From: an uncultured Prevotellaceae bacterium
GTDB taxonomy: Bacteria; Bacteroidota; Bacteroidia; Bacteroidales; Bacteroidaceae
DNA: 64,000 nt
Direction: 5' to 3'
Assembly: GCA_900315075.1 (NCBI GenBank)
Contig: OMXV01000009.1
Location: 96,839-160,838, forward strand
The notes under the pieces are model-generated. The model ran no database searches and had not been told where the DNA came from. It saw nothing but the letters and a program-made list of their open reading frames with translations. Position numbers and translations under genes: made by a program. Below, piece by piece: positions 45,631 through 54,657 of the stretch. The first letter of the stretch is position 1. Every line of letters begins with the position of its first letter.

Positions 45631-45885
45631 ATTACTCGGATTTTTCGGAGTACTCAGATTACTCAGAGTACTCAGATTACTCAGAATACTCAGAATACTC
45701 AGATTACTCGGATTACTCGGATTACTCGGATTACTCGGATTACTCAGAGTATTCGGATTACTCGGATTACTCGGATTACTCAGATTACTCAGATTACTCA
45801 GATTACTCGGATTACTCGGATTACTCGGAGTATTCAGATTACTCAGATTATTCCGATTACTCCGATTATTCCGACTATTCCCAAT
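45631..45885. repeat. 9-bp tandem repeat array, about 28 units
   Basis: Plus strand units are mostly ATTACTCGG and ATTACTCAG, with related GAGTATTCG-type steps, and grade at the right end into ATTATTCCG and ATTACTCCG. It lies between the divergent promoters at 45576 and 45948, so it is outside both predicted leaders. The period is a multiple of three, so it is open in several frames. Confidence 0.9.
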
Positions 45886-45947
45886 AAAAAAGCAAAATAG
45901 TATCAATCTTAGATAAAAAAAATGTTAGGTCATTAGAAAAAAATGCT

Positions 45948-45955
45948 TACCTTTG
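45948..45955 (+). promoter_or_regulatory. Promoter -7 element of the secreted protein gene at 46014
   Basis: TACCTTTG, consensus match, leaving a leader of about 50 bases. Confidence 0.6.
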
Positions 45956-46013
45956 TGCCTTGAATATGTATTTGGATATGTTTTAACTTTTTCTAACCAA
46001 TAACTTAAAGCTT

Positions 46014-47576
46014 ATGAAGAAAATTTTTACTCTTTTTGCTGTTGCCATGATGGCAATAGGTGCTAATGCACAGGAGACAATTCTCTTTTCCAATGATGGT
46101 ACCTATGCCAATGGTGCTACATTGGCTTCAGACAACGTGACTGTGGTGCTCGGTAACGACCGTGCCACCAAGAACTATGACTTGAAACTTGCTTCTGTAA
46201 AAGCTTATTGCGCAGGACTTTTCGGACAGACCGTGCCAGTGCAAAATGCCGATACTGGTGAGATGGAAAACAAGACCCGTGTGGTCTATGTTGTGGGTGG
46301 TAACAACCCAAAAGATGGTCCCCTTGATGACAGTGACAAGCCCACCGGTGCCAGTTATAGCCCTGATAAAGCCAATACTCCTCAGGCAGGTTGCTACTTT
46401 ATGATTACCCCGAAGAAAGCCGGTCACCTTGTGAATTTCATCGTGCTCAATGCATCGAAGAACATCTACGTTGTAAAGGGCTCCGACGGCACATGCCTCC
46501 CCATCAGCGATTTCGTCATCAAGAAGGATGCTGATGAGCCAGAGACCGTTAACGTTAACGAAGATTACACCGTGGATGAGAAAACCACGGGTACTATCGA
46601 GTTCGACGTGGTGGCCAACGAGACATATTACGTGTTCTGCAATGGCTCCAAGCTGAGTTTCGGCGGATGTGTCTTCACAGCAGAGGGTGGAAATATTGAT
46701 CCTCAGCCGGGTGGACTGACCACAGACCCCGCTCTTCCCGTTACATTCGACTCTTGGGATGCCAATTTCCTCATCCAGAAGACCGATGTGAAGGCTGGCG
46801 ACAAATTCGTATTCTCTTGCGAGCCGATTGAAGTTGCTGGTTGGGAATGGGGACCTCAGATTCTCCCGAAGAGCAATGCTGACTGGAGCGACCTTGGACC
46901 GGCTCTCGTTCCTGGTGCCTCTGGCAAGGCTACCTTCACCATCACCGAAGAGTATGCTTCTGTCATCAATAGTAATGGCGGACTCCGTGTGCAAGGTATG
47001 GCCGTGAAGGTGAACGCCGTGGAATATGAGGAAGGCTCAGCTCCTGGTCCTGAGGGCGACAAGGAGAGCATCATCGACAAATTCACCAACACATGGGGTG
47101 CCGAAAAGGGTGAGACTCTCACTCAAAATGCCGATGGCAGCATCACGTTCAACTCTGTTGAATGGGGTGGAGCTGCTGCTTGGTTGGCTGACAATGGACC
47201 TGCTGACTGGTCTGGCTACACCAAACTCGTATTCGTTTATGCTGAGCCCACCACGGTCAACACGCAGGGCTTCGTGCAGACCACTACCGAAAACATCACT
47301 TGGTGGGGCAATGAAGGCATCACCATGCTTGAGTGCCCGTTTGAGGGCAAGGATGTGTCGGCTGTCAACCAAGTTGCTCTCCAGGCCTCTGCACCCGCTA
47401 CCATCATCATCACCGAAATCTACCTCGTTAGGAATGCCGACGGCATCAAGGAGGTGGTGAGCGTAAAGGGTGCCTTCAACCCCAACTCACCTGTTTACAA
47501 CCTCGCTGGTCAGAAGGTTGGAAAAGACTATAAGGGTATCGTTATCCAGAATGGTCGTAAGTTCATCCAGAAGTAA
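46014..47576 (+). CDS. Secreted protein with carbohydrate-binding-like domains
   Basis: The 520-residue protein has a signal peptide (MKKIFTLFAVAMMAIGANAQ), then three beta-rich modules: about 21-225, 235-340 and 350-485. The last resembles discoidin or CBM-type sandwiches (SVEWGGAAAWLADNGPADW, GYTKLVFVYA). The C-terminal tail, VYNLAGQKVGKDY then KGIVIQNGRKFIQK, is shared with the GH10 xylanase at 6263. I do not recognise the family. It sits just before the SusC gene but has its own terminator, so it may be a separately expressed part of the mannan locus. Confidence 0.65.
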   Translation: MKKIFTLFAVAMMAIGANAQETILFSNDGTYANGATLASDNVTVVLGNDRATKNYDLKLASVKAYCAGLFGQTVPVQNADTGEMENKTRVVYVVGGNNPKDGPLDDSDKPTGASYSPDKANTPQAGCYFMITPKKAGHLVNFIVLNASKNIYVVKGSDGTCLPISDFVIKKDADEPETVNVNEDYTVDEKTTGTIEFDVVANETYYVFCNGSKLSFGGCVFTAEGGNIDPQPGGLTTDPALPVTFDSWDANFLIQKTDVKAGDKFVFSCEPIEVAGWEWGPQILPKSNADWSDLGPALVPGASGKATFTITEEYASVINSNGGLRVQGMAVKVNAVEYEEGSAPGPEGDKESIIDKFTNTWGAEKGETLTQNADGSITFNSVEWGGAAAWLADNGPADWSGYTKLVFVYAEPTTVNTQGFVQTTTENITWWGNEGITMLECPFEGKDVSAVNQVALQASAPATIIITEIYLVRNADGIKEVVSVKGAFNPNSPVYNLAGQKVGKDYKGIVIQNGRKFIQK

Positions 47577-47592
47577 TTCTTCCTATCTTTAT

Positions 47593-47627
47593 AAATGAGG
47601 GTGGCATGTCCGCCACCCTCATTTTTT
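47593..47627 (+). terminator. Intrinsic terminator before the SusC gene
   Basis: AAATGAGGGTGGC and GCCACCCTCATTT form a 13-bp stem followed by Ts. The following 195 bases to the SusC start hold no gene; a weak promoter-like TAGCTTTTG near 47775 has a spacing one base too long. Confidence 0.85.
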
Positions 47628-47824
47628 ACCTAAAAAGGACATTCTTGTCTAAAATAACCACTTACTGATTCCCCTGAGTGCAGGAGTGCTAACCTTAATC
47701 TTGATGATAATTCATGTCCTAAAAGATAAATACTTTACCATGATAATTACAGTTTGAACTACCACCCCAACACATTAGCTTTTGCACTCTCAATCTCGAA
47801 TATATACTTAATTAACAATATCGT

Positions 47825-50800
47825 ATGAATCAAGCCAAATCTAAGACTATGCATCACTTTCATCGTCTGATGAAGGTAATGCTGCTATTCTTGATGTTGT
47901 TGCCGATTCAGGCGTTCGCCCAAAGTGTCAAAGTCACAGGTACAGTGACCGATGAGACCAATGGTGAACCTATCATCGGTGCAGCAGTCAAAGTGAAAGG
48001 CTCCAATGTGGGTGCCGTGACCGACATTGATGGTAATTATACCATAGATGCTCAGGTGGGGCAGACATTGGAGTTTTCGTATGTGGGATATACTACCCAC
48101 GAAGTGAAAATTCCCCGTTCAGGGCGCATCGACGTCAGGTTGTCGGAAGACTCGCATACGCTCGACCAAGTAGTCGTCGTGGGCTATGGTACCATGAAGC
48201 GCAGCGACCTGACCGGCTCTGTGGCCTCCATTGGCGAGGAGCAGATTAAGCAGGGTGTCAACACCTCCGTCGAGCAGGCCATGCAAGGTCGTATTGCCGG
48301 TGTGCAGGTGATGCAGAACTCTGGTGCCCCTGGTGGTGGTATCTCCGTGCAAATCCGCGGTATCAACTCTTTCAATGGCAATGAGCCTTTGTATGTAGTC
48401 GATGGTATCGCCATGTCTGGACAGACCTCTTCTAATACCAGTGTGCTTGCCTCCATCAACCCCTCCGACATCACCAGTATTGAAGTGCTGAAGGATGCTT
48501 CCGCTACCGCTATCTATGGTTCACGCGCATCGAATGGTGTGGTGCTCATCACTACCAAGCGCGGACAAGAGGGCTCCAAACCCAAATTCACTTACGAGGG
48601 ATATGCTGGTTGGCAGCAGTTGCCCACCCGACTCGAGGTGATGAACTTGCCTGAGTTTGCCAAGTTCTATTCTGTTCGTGCCGAGATTTACGGCTATGGC
48701 AAGCGTGAGGAACTCCTCGACCCAAGTCTTTTGACAAAGGGTACCGACTGGCAGAATGTGCTCTTCGACACTGCTTTCATGCATAACCATCAGGTGAACA
48801 TCAACGGTGGTACAGCAGGTATGCACTATTCCATCTCCGGCGGTTTCCTCGATCAGGATGGTATCGGTGTGGGCTCCAACTTCGGTCGTGCATCGTTCCG
48901 TGCAAATTTCGACACCGATGTCACCAAGTGGCTGCAAGTGGGTGTAAATATGGCATACGCCAATACCAAGCAGGTGATTACATTCGACGAAAACAATGTC
49001 ATCTCTACAGCCTTGGCACAGTATCCCGACATGGCACCGCGCAACCCCGACGGTAGTTACGACTTCGGACTCAATATCGAGCACAACTATAATTCCAACC
49101 CACTCTTCGAGGCTGAAATGCGTGACAATAAGCGTGGAAATCAGCAACTCGATTATAATGTATTTGCCAATATCAAGCCTATCAAAGGACTTGCCATACG
49201 TATTGAATATGGTGGCAATCGCTCTTGGGGCAACAATATGTACTTCCAGCCTAATTACCAGACGGCACACCAGTCCATAGAGTCACGCCTCTCAAAGACT
49301 ACTTCACGTAATAAATACAACTCATTCAAACAATATGCCACCTACGACTTCGACCCATTCCAGGGACATCACTTCCAGGTCATGGCAGGACATGAGTCAC
49401 AGGATGGCGACTGGCATAATATATCAGCCGAACGAAGAGGGTATCTCTTTGATACCGTCAAGAGTCTCGCCGTGGGTGATGCTACCACTGCCACCAACGG
49501 CGAACAGGGTGGATGGTGGGCCATCGAGTCGTATTTCGGACGTTTCAACTACAACCTCCTCGACCGATATCTTCTCACAGCTACAATTCGTGCCGACGGC
49601 TCCTCCAACTTCGGTCCCAACAACCGTTGGGGTTATTTCCCCTCTGCCGCTCTTGCATGGCGTATATCTCAGGAGAACTTCCTGAAGGATGCTGAATGGC
49701 TCAGTAATGCCAAGCTACGCCTTGGATGGGGTATCGTAGGTAACCAGCAGGCTGGCAGCTACGCCTATGGAGTGGCTATGAACAGCACTGCCACCGCATG
49801 GGGAACAGGATTCTTGGATGGCAATTACGCTAATCCTGATTTGCGATGGGAGGAGACCAAGGCATATAACATCGGTCTCGACCTCTCATTCCTGAAAAAC
49901 CGTATCGAACTGGTTATTGATGCCTATATCAAGAAGACCGACAACCTGCTCATGCAGGCTACATTGCCCTCTTATATCGTCAACAACTCTGGATGGATGG
50001 GCATTTCTGCACCTTACGTCAATACAGGTGCCATCCAAAACAAAGGTATTGAGTTCACCCTCAACACCGTTAATATCTCGAAGAATAACTTCGAATGGAG
50101 AACGGGAGCGACCATCTCCTTCAATAAAAACAAACTTACTAAACTATATACCGACGACGCTTCCATCCCTGGAAACATCAATGGCGCCGTCTACACCATG
50201 TCAGAAATCGGAGGTCCGGTGGGACGCTTCTATGGCTATAATGTCATAGGTATGTTCACCACAGAAGATGACTTCTATCAGAAAAACCAACTTGGTGAGT
50301 ATATGCTCGATGCCAATGGCAACCGACTGCCCGTAGCACGTCCTGCCGACTCCAACGGCGACCTCTATCCCATTGCACAACGTGGTATTTGGGTAGGCGA
50401 CTACATGTTTGAGGATGTAAATGGCGACGACAAGATCACTGAGGCCGACCGTAAATATATTGGCGACCCCAATCCCGATTTTACATTCGGTCTGAACAAT
50501 GTTATTCGTTGGCGCGACCTCGAACTCTCGTTCTTCTTCAATGGTTCCGTGGGCAATGATGTTTATAACTACGTCAAGATGAACCATTCCGACCCGACGG
50601 CTTGGGGCAACAAACTCAAAATGGTAAACGACTATGCACAGATTGCCATGTACGACGAGAATGGCTCGCTCAACGACATCTCAAATGTATATGTTGTCAA
50701 TCCTAAGACAGCACAGACACAACGTATCAGCGTCAGCGGTGAGAGCCAGAACGACAACAACCGTGTGTCGTCACGCTTCATCGAGGATGGCTCCTACATC

Positions 50801-51034
50801 CGCCTGAAAACCCTCTCCTTGGCTTACAACCTACCGAAGAAATGGCTGAAACCCCTGCAACTCGACTGGGCACAGGTATATGCCAACGTGCAGAACCTCT
50901 TCACCATTACTGGCTACGACGGATACGACCCGGAATTGGGTTCCATCGGGCAGAATGTTATCCTTCAGGGTATCGACAGATACCGCTATCCGTCACCACG
51001 TATATATAATGTGGGTCTGAAAGTGAATTTCTAA
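47825..51034 (+). CDS. susC: SusC-type TonB-dependent outer-membrane transporter
   Basis: The 1069-residue protein has a signal peptide, a carboxypeptidase-like domain (about 36-112, VTGTVTDETNGEPIIGAAV), the TonB-box region VVVVGYGTMKRSDLTGS, a plug with IRGINSFNGNEPLYVVDGI and a 22-strand barrel. It imports oligosaccharides released at the surface, working with the SusD lipoprotein encoded 21 bp downstream. The enzymes that follow point to beta-mannan or glucomannan as the glycan. The start could be any of three Met in the first 17 codons. Confidence 0.96.
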   Translation: MNQAKSKTMHHFHRLMKVMLLFLMLLPIQAFAQSVKVTGTVTDETNGEPIIGAAVKVKGSNVGAVTDIDGNYTIDAQVGQTLEFSYVGYTTHEVKIPRSGRIDVRLSEDSHTLDQVVVVGYGTMKRSDLTGSVASIGEEQIKQGVNTSVEQAMQGRIAGVQVMQNSGAPGGGISVQIRGINSFNGNEPLYVVDGIAMSGQTSSNTSVLASINPSDITSIEVLKDASATAIYGSRASNGVVLITTKRGQEGSKPKFTYEGYAGWQQLPTRLEVMNLPEFAKFYSVRAEIYGYGKREELLDPSLLTKGTDWQNVLFDTAFMHNHQVNINGGTAGMHYSISGGFLDQDGIGVGSNFGRASFRANFDTDVTKWLQVGVNMAYANTKQVITFDENNVISTALAQYPDMAPRNPDGSYDFGLNIEHNYNSNPLFEAEMRDNKRGNQQLDYNVFANIKPIKGLAIRIEYGGNRSWGNNMYFQPNYQTAHQSIESRLSKTTSRNKYNSFKQYATYDFDPFQGHHFQVMAGHESQDGDWHNISAERRGYLFDTVKSLAVGDATTATNGEQGGWWAIESYFGRFNYNLLDRYLLTATIRADGSSNFGPNNRWGYFPSAALAWRISQENFLKDAEWLSNAKLRLGWGIVGNQQAGSYAYGVAMNSTATAWGTGFLDGNYANPDLRWEETKAYNIGLDLSFLKNRIELVIDAYIKKTDNLLMQATLPSYIVNNSGWMGISAPYVNTGAIQNKGIEFTLNTVNISKNNFEWRTGATISFNKNKLTKLYTDDASIPGNINGAVYTMSEIGGPVGRFYGYNVIGMFTTEDDFYQKNQLGEYMLDANGNRLPVARPADSNGDLYPIAQRGIWVGDYMFEDVNGDDKITEADRKYIGDPNPDFTFGLNNVIRWRDLELSFFFNGSVGNDVYNYVKMNHSDPTAWGNKLKMVNDYAQIAMYDENGSLNDISNVYVVNPKTAQTQRISVSGESQNDNNRVSSRFIEDGSYIRLKTLSLAYNLPKKWLKPLQLDWAQVYANVQNLFTITGYDGYDPELGSIGQNVILQGIDRYRYPSPRIYNVGLKVNF

Positions 51035-51055
51035 ACGACTAAAAGTATAAGGAAA

Positions 51056-52825
51056 ATGAAAAAACATCAATTCACTATATGGTCCATGCTATTGGTTGCA
51101 ACACTTGCATTGGGATTCACCAGTTGTGGTGAAGACTATCTGGACCGTCCGCCCAAACATGGATACGTGGGCGATAACTACTACACCAACGACGAGGCTG
51201 TGCTCAAGGCACTTGAACCTCTCTATGGCTATGCATGGCACGGCTACAATGAGCGCGCCATCGTGGGCATGGGCTCCTTCCGTGCCAATGATGCCTGGAG
51301 TCCCTATCTGCAAGGGGAGTTCGCACGTTTCACCATCACTGGTCTCACCCCCGAGCTTATCAATGCATGGTCGTCAATATATATGGTGGTGTCCATGGCT
51401 AATCAGGTTATCTACGACATGGACCACTATGCCACCGACGGTGTGTCGGAGAATATGAAAAACCAGGCTCGTGGCGAGGCAATGCTCATGCGTGGAGCTG
51501 CCTATTTCTATCTGCTGCGTGGATGGGGCGAGGTCATCCTCTACGAGGACAACGTAGATGCCACACAGAACCCCATACGCCCACTCAACACCGAGGAGAG
51601 TGTACTGAAGTTCATTGTGCGTGACTTCGAGCGTGCAGCTGATTTACTGCCGGAGAAAGGTGCTAATTTCCATCCCTCACGCTATGTGGCCAAGGCTTTG
51701 CTCGCCAAGGCTTTACTCGCACAGAGCGGATGGAACAAGGGGGGTACACGCGACGAGGCTACCCTGCAGCGTGTGGTCAGTCTTTGTGACGAGGTTATCA
51801 ACTGCGGACAATATAAATTGCTCGACAACTACGAGGACCTCTTCCGTCCACAGTTCAATGACAATGAGGAAACACTGCTTGCCATGCGGTGGGCCGACCC
51901 TCTCCTTGGTGAGTATGCATCCAGCAACAACCTCATCTCCGACCTCGCATGGAGCGATGTCACCGATGTCAACGTATGGGGTGGTTCTTTGCACGCTTCC
52001 GTCGATATGATTGAGTACTATAACGAGGAACCTGCCGACTCCTTCCGCCTACGTGGTAATTTCTTCTCACCGGGAAGATACTATAGCTATATCTGGAGCG
52101 AGAAGGGTGGATACACCTACGACCGCAACTGGCTGCAGGCTAAAAAAGGTGTCGTGGGCACTAAGGCCGACTGTGACGGACATCTCGCTCAGCAGGCTTC
52201 TCCACTCAATACTTATATCATGCGTCTTGCCGATGTCTATCTCGTTAAGGCTGAGGCTTTGTTGGGCAACAATATGTCAACCTCCGACCCCCGAGCATTG
52301 GAGGCTTTTAATGCCACACGTCTCAGAGCCAAATTACCTGCCAAGACTTCATTCACATTCGAGGACCTCATCCGTGAGCGTCGTATCGAGTTCTGCCTCG
52401 AATACTGCAACTGGTACGACATGGTCACTTGGTATCGCTGGCGTCCACAGTATATGCTCGACTTCTTCAACAATAAGCAGTTCCGTGCATTCATGCTCAA
52501 CAATGGCGACGTGCTGCTCAACGAAGACAAGACCTTCAGCTACCGCTGTGTGTTCCCTGGTACCAACAACTGGTATTTCTATGATGACAATGGAAATGTG
52601 ATGTGGAATGACTGTACACGTGTGAGCGAGAGCGACAATACTGTCGTGCGTACACGGGAACAGGGATATACCTTCGACCTCCGCGAAATGGCTGAGTCGA
52701 AAGGAGCCGACTATTCACCTATCGTGCTGAGCGAGGCCAACATCTTCATGCCTTATCCCGAGGGTGATGTCATACAGAATCCCTATTTCAACCAGCCGCC
52801 ACAGGAATATAATTTCGGAGAATAA
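51056..52825 (+). CDS. susD: SusD/RagB-type glycan-binding lipoprotein
   Basis: The 589-residue lipoprotein (FTSC, C24) has the SusD fold with TPR-like helices: CGEDYLDRPPKHGY at the N-terminus, ARGEAMLMRGAAYFYLLRGWGEV, and the conserved LIRERRIEFCLEYCNWYDMV. It forms the lid of the SusC channel. The gene is cotranscribed with susC. Confidence 0.96.
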   Translation: MKKHQFTIWSMLLVATLALGFTSCGEDYLDRPPKHGYVGDNYYTNDEAVLKALEPLYGYAWHGYNERAIVGMGSFRANDAWSPYLQGEFARFTITGLTPELINAWSSIYMVVSMANQVIYDMDHYATDGVSENMKNQARGEAMLMRGAAYFYLLRGWGEVILYEDNVDATQNPIRPLNTEESVLKFIVRDFERAADLLPEKGANFHPSRYVAKALLAKALLAQSGWNKGGTRDEATLQRVVSLCDEVINCGQYKLLDNYEDLFRPQFNDNEETLLAMRWADPLLGEYASSNNLISDLAWSDVTDVNVWGGSLHASVDMIEYYNEEPADSFRLRGNFFSPGRYYSYIWSEKGGYTYDRNWLQAKKGVVGTKADCDGHLAQQASPLNTYIMRLADVYLVKAEALLGNNMSTSDPRALEAFNATRLRAKLPAKTSFTFEDLIRERRIEFCLEYCNWYDMVTWYRWRPQYMLDFFNNKQFRAFMLNNGDVLLNEDKTFSYRCVFPGTNNWYFYDDNGNVMWNDCTRVSESDNTVVRTREQGYTFDLREMAESKGADYSPIVLSEANIFMPYPEGDVIQNPYFNQPPQEYNFGE

Positions 52826-52840
52826 TCTCTAAAATCAACT

Positions 52841-52880
52841 AGTATTCCTGGTATCCCTAGTATTCCTAGAATCCCTAAAA
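52841..52880 (+). repeat. Tandem-repeat leader, 9-bp unit
   Basis: AGTATTCCT, GGTATCCCT, AGTATTCCT, AGAATCCCT and A-rich sequence lead directly to the start codon 52894. Confidence 0.75.
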
Positions 52881-52893
52881 ACTATACAAAAAA

Positions 52894-54531
52894 ATGAAAA
52901 AATATCATATATCCAGATTGCTGTTTATGGTGCTCCTCGCAGTGGTCACCCTCTCTGTCATTTCCTGTAAGGACGATGAGGTGGGTATGGGGACACCGCA
53001 GATTACAGCAGTGCGCTCCTGCGACCCTGCCAAGGCCGACAGCACTTTCACCAAGGCTGGACCCGGCTCGCTCATCGCTGTCATCGGCAACAACCTCAGC
53101 GATGTGCAGAAGGCATTCATCAACGACCAGCAGGTGTATTTCAACCCCACGATGAACACCGACCACAGTGTCATCATACAAATACCGTCGGAGGACGACG
53201 GACTGATTCTCACCGCATTCGACAGCAGCCTCAAGGATGAGATTCGCCTTGAGACTTCGCATGGCACAGCCGTCTATGCTTTCAAGATTACAGCGCCTTG
53301 GCCTTCCATTCAGCGCATACAGGGCACCTATCCTCGTAAGGGTGGCGATATACTCAATGTCTATGGTCTCAACCTCGTGGATATTGAGCGGGTTTACATC
53401 TCTGATGTATCTGCCGAATTGCTTGACTCTACTGAGTGGGAGACAATCGGGGGCAATCAGATTGATGTGCAGAATTATGAGGCTGTCGTGACCGACCACC
53501 ATCGCAATGCCAAAACCAACGCCTTTGAGACGACATCACAGCTCAAGGTCACATTACCAGATGTCTCTTTCGGTAAGGGTGTGCTGGTGGTGCAGTGTGC
53601 CACAGGTTCTACCTACATCCCATTCTCTGTCTTGCCGGGTGTGCCCGTGTTGGTCGGCATCAACACCGACTTCCCTGTGCCAGGAGAACTCGTGACCATC
53701 ACCGGACGTGAGTTCATTCAGGTGGAGTCTGTCTCCTTTGGAGGAATTGTGGTTCCTGCCAGTCAACTCACTGTCTCGGAAGAGGAAGACCAAATCTCCT
53801 TTGTCATGCCTAAGGCACCCGAAAAGGGTAGTGAGCCGATGCTCACTGTCACTACACCGGGTGGAAGCGCTTCTCTGAGATTCTGCGACTATTCTACGTT
53901 GCTGACCAATTTCGACGGCGATGCCATCGACAATGGATGGAGCCCCAACTGCGACTACGTGGAGCTGGAAGATGAAGACGAACCACCTTATTCTGCCGAT
54001 GGCATCTATGCTCACATGTTTGTGGGTGCTGAGGGACAGCAATGGTGGGGAAAGATGATTTACTTCCGTAAGGACTGGGATGGCAATAAGTTCTCGCTGC
54101 CCAGCTTCGATATCATTCCTGCCGATGCTTCTACCGATGATGTCTATCTCGCCATGGAGGTGTTCAACAACAACTCCGACTACAACAATGGGGTGTTCAC
54201 TGGTTATCTGAGGTATTTCCTCCAGGCTGATAGCGAGGATGCTGCGGAGAACGAAAATCAGTACGACAACTTCGAATGGGTTGACTATCCCAACACGTTC
54301 ACTAATCCTATGAAGGTTTTGGCCGACATCGATAACAATGCACCTGTAGGCAAGTGGTATCGTCACGTACTGCCTATCAGCGCTTTCGGAAAGTACAAGG
54401 GTAAGACTTATCAGGACCTCGTAGCCGACGGTATCAACCAGTTCCGCATCCAGTCCATCAACCAGGGAACTGCACGCGGACGTATTGATGTGTGCTTCGA
54501 CAATGTGCGTATTATTTATGTGAAAAAATAA
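52894..54531 (+). CDS. Surface glycan-binding lipoprotein with IPT/TIG domains
   Basis: The 545-residue lipoprotein (VISC, C25) has two or three IPT/TIG immunoglobulin-like domains (about 35-110, 125-215, 235-315; PGSLIAVIGNNLSDVQ, GELVTITGREFIQVESVSFGG) and a C-terminal beta-rich glycan-binding module (about 325-545). This is the layout of SGBP-B proteins encoded after SusD. It would hold mannan or glucomannan at the cell surface. Confidence 0.88.
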   Translation: MKKYHISRLLFMVLLAVVTLSVISCKDDEVGMGTPQITAVRSCDPAKADSTFTKAGPGSLIAVIGNNLSDVQKAFINDQQVYFNPTMNTDHSVIIQIPSEDDGLILTAFDSSLKDEIRLETSHGTAVYAFKITAPWPSIQRIQGTYPRKGGDILNVYGLNLVDIERVYISDVSAELLDSTEWETIGGNQIDVQNYEAVVTDHHRNAKTNAFETTSQLKVTLPDVSFGKGVLVVQCATGSTYIPFSVLPGVPVLVGINTDFPVPGELVTITGREFIQVESVSFGGIVVPASQLTVSEEEDQISFVMPKAPEKGSEPMLTVTTPGGSASLRFCDYSTLLTNFDGDAIDNGWSPNCDYVELEDEDEPPYSADGIYAHMFVGAEGQQWWGKMIYFRKDWDGNKFSLPSFDIIPADASTDDVYLAMEVFNNNSDYNNGVFTGYLRYFLQADSEDAAENENQYDNFEWVDYPNTFTNPMKVLADIDNNAPVGKWYRHVLPISAFGKYKGKTYQDLVADGINQFRIQSINQGTARGRIDVCFDNVRIIYVKK

Positions 54532-54540
54532 AAACTATAG

Positions 54541-54657
54541 GTCATGAGGTTATTAGGTCGCTTCGCTTGCAGGCTTTAAGGTGATAGATGCTGTGGATAA
54601 TAAGTATATTTCACCTTATAACCTTATAACCTCAAAACCTCAAAACCCTAAAAATCG
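54541..54657 (+). repeat. Dispersed repeat element, copy 2, forming a leader
   Basis: Shares GGTTATTAGGTCGCT, TCGCTTGCAGG, TATTTCACCTTATAACC and the 8-bp units ATAACCTC/AAAACCTC with 35358-35481. Here the 8-bp units (54617-54657) end directly at the start codon 54658. Confidence 0.75.

Noticed and set aside
45556-45906. 117-codon N-terminal extension of the porD-like gene
   Set aside because: It is only the translation of the 9-bp array; a signal peptide start and a promoter core lie downstream at 45555 and 45576-45583.
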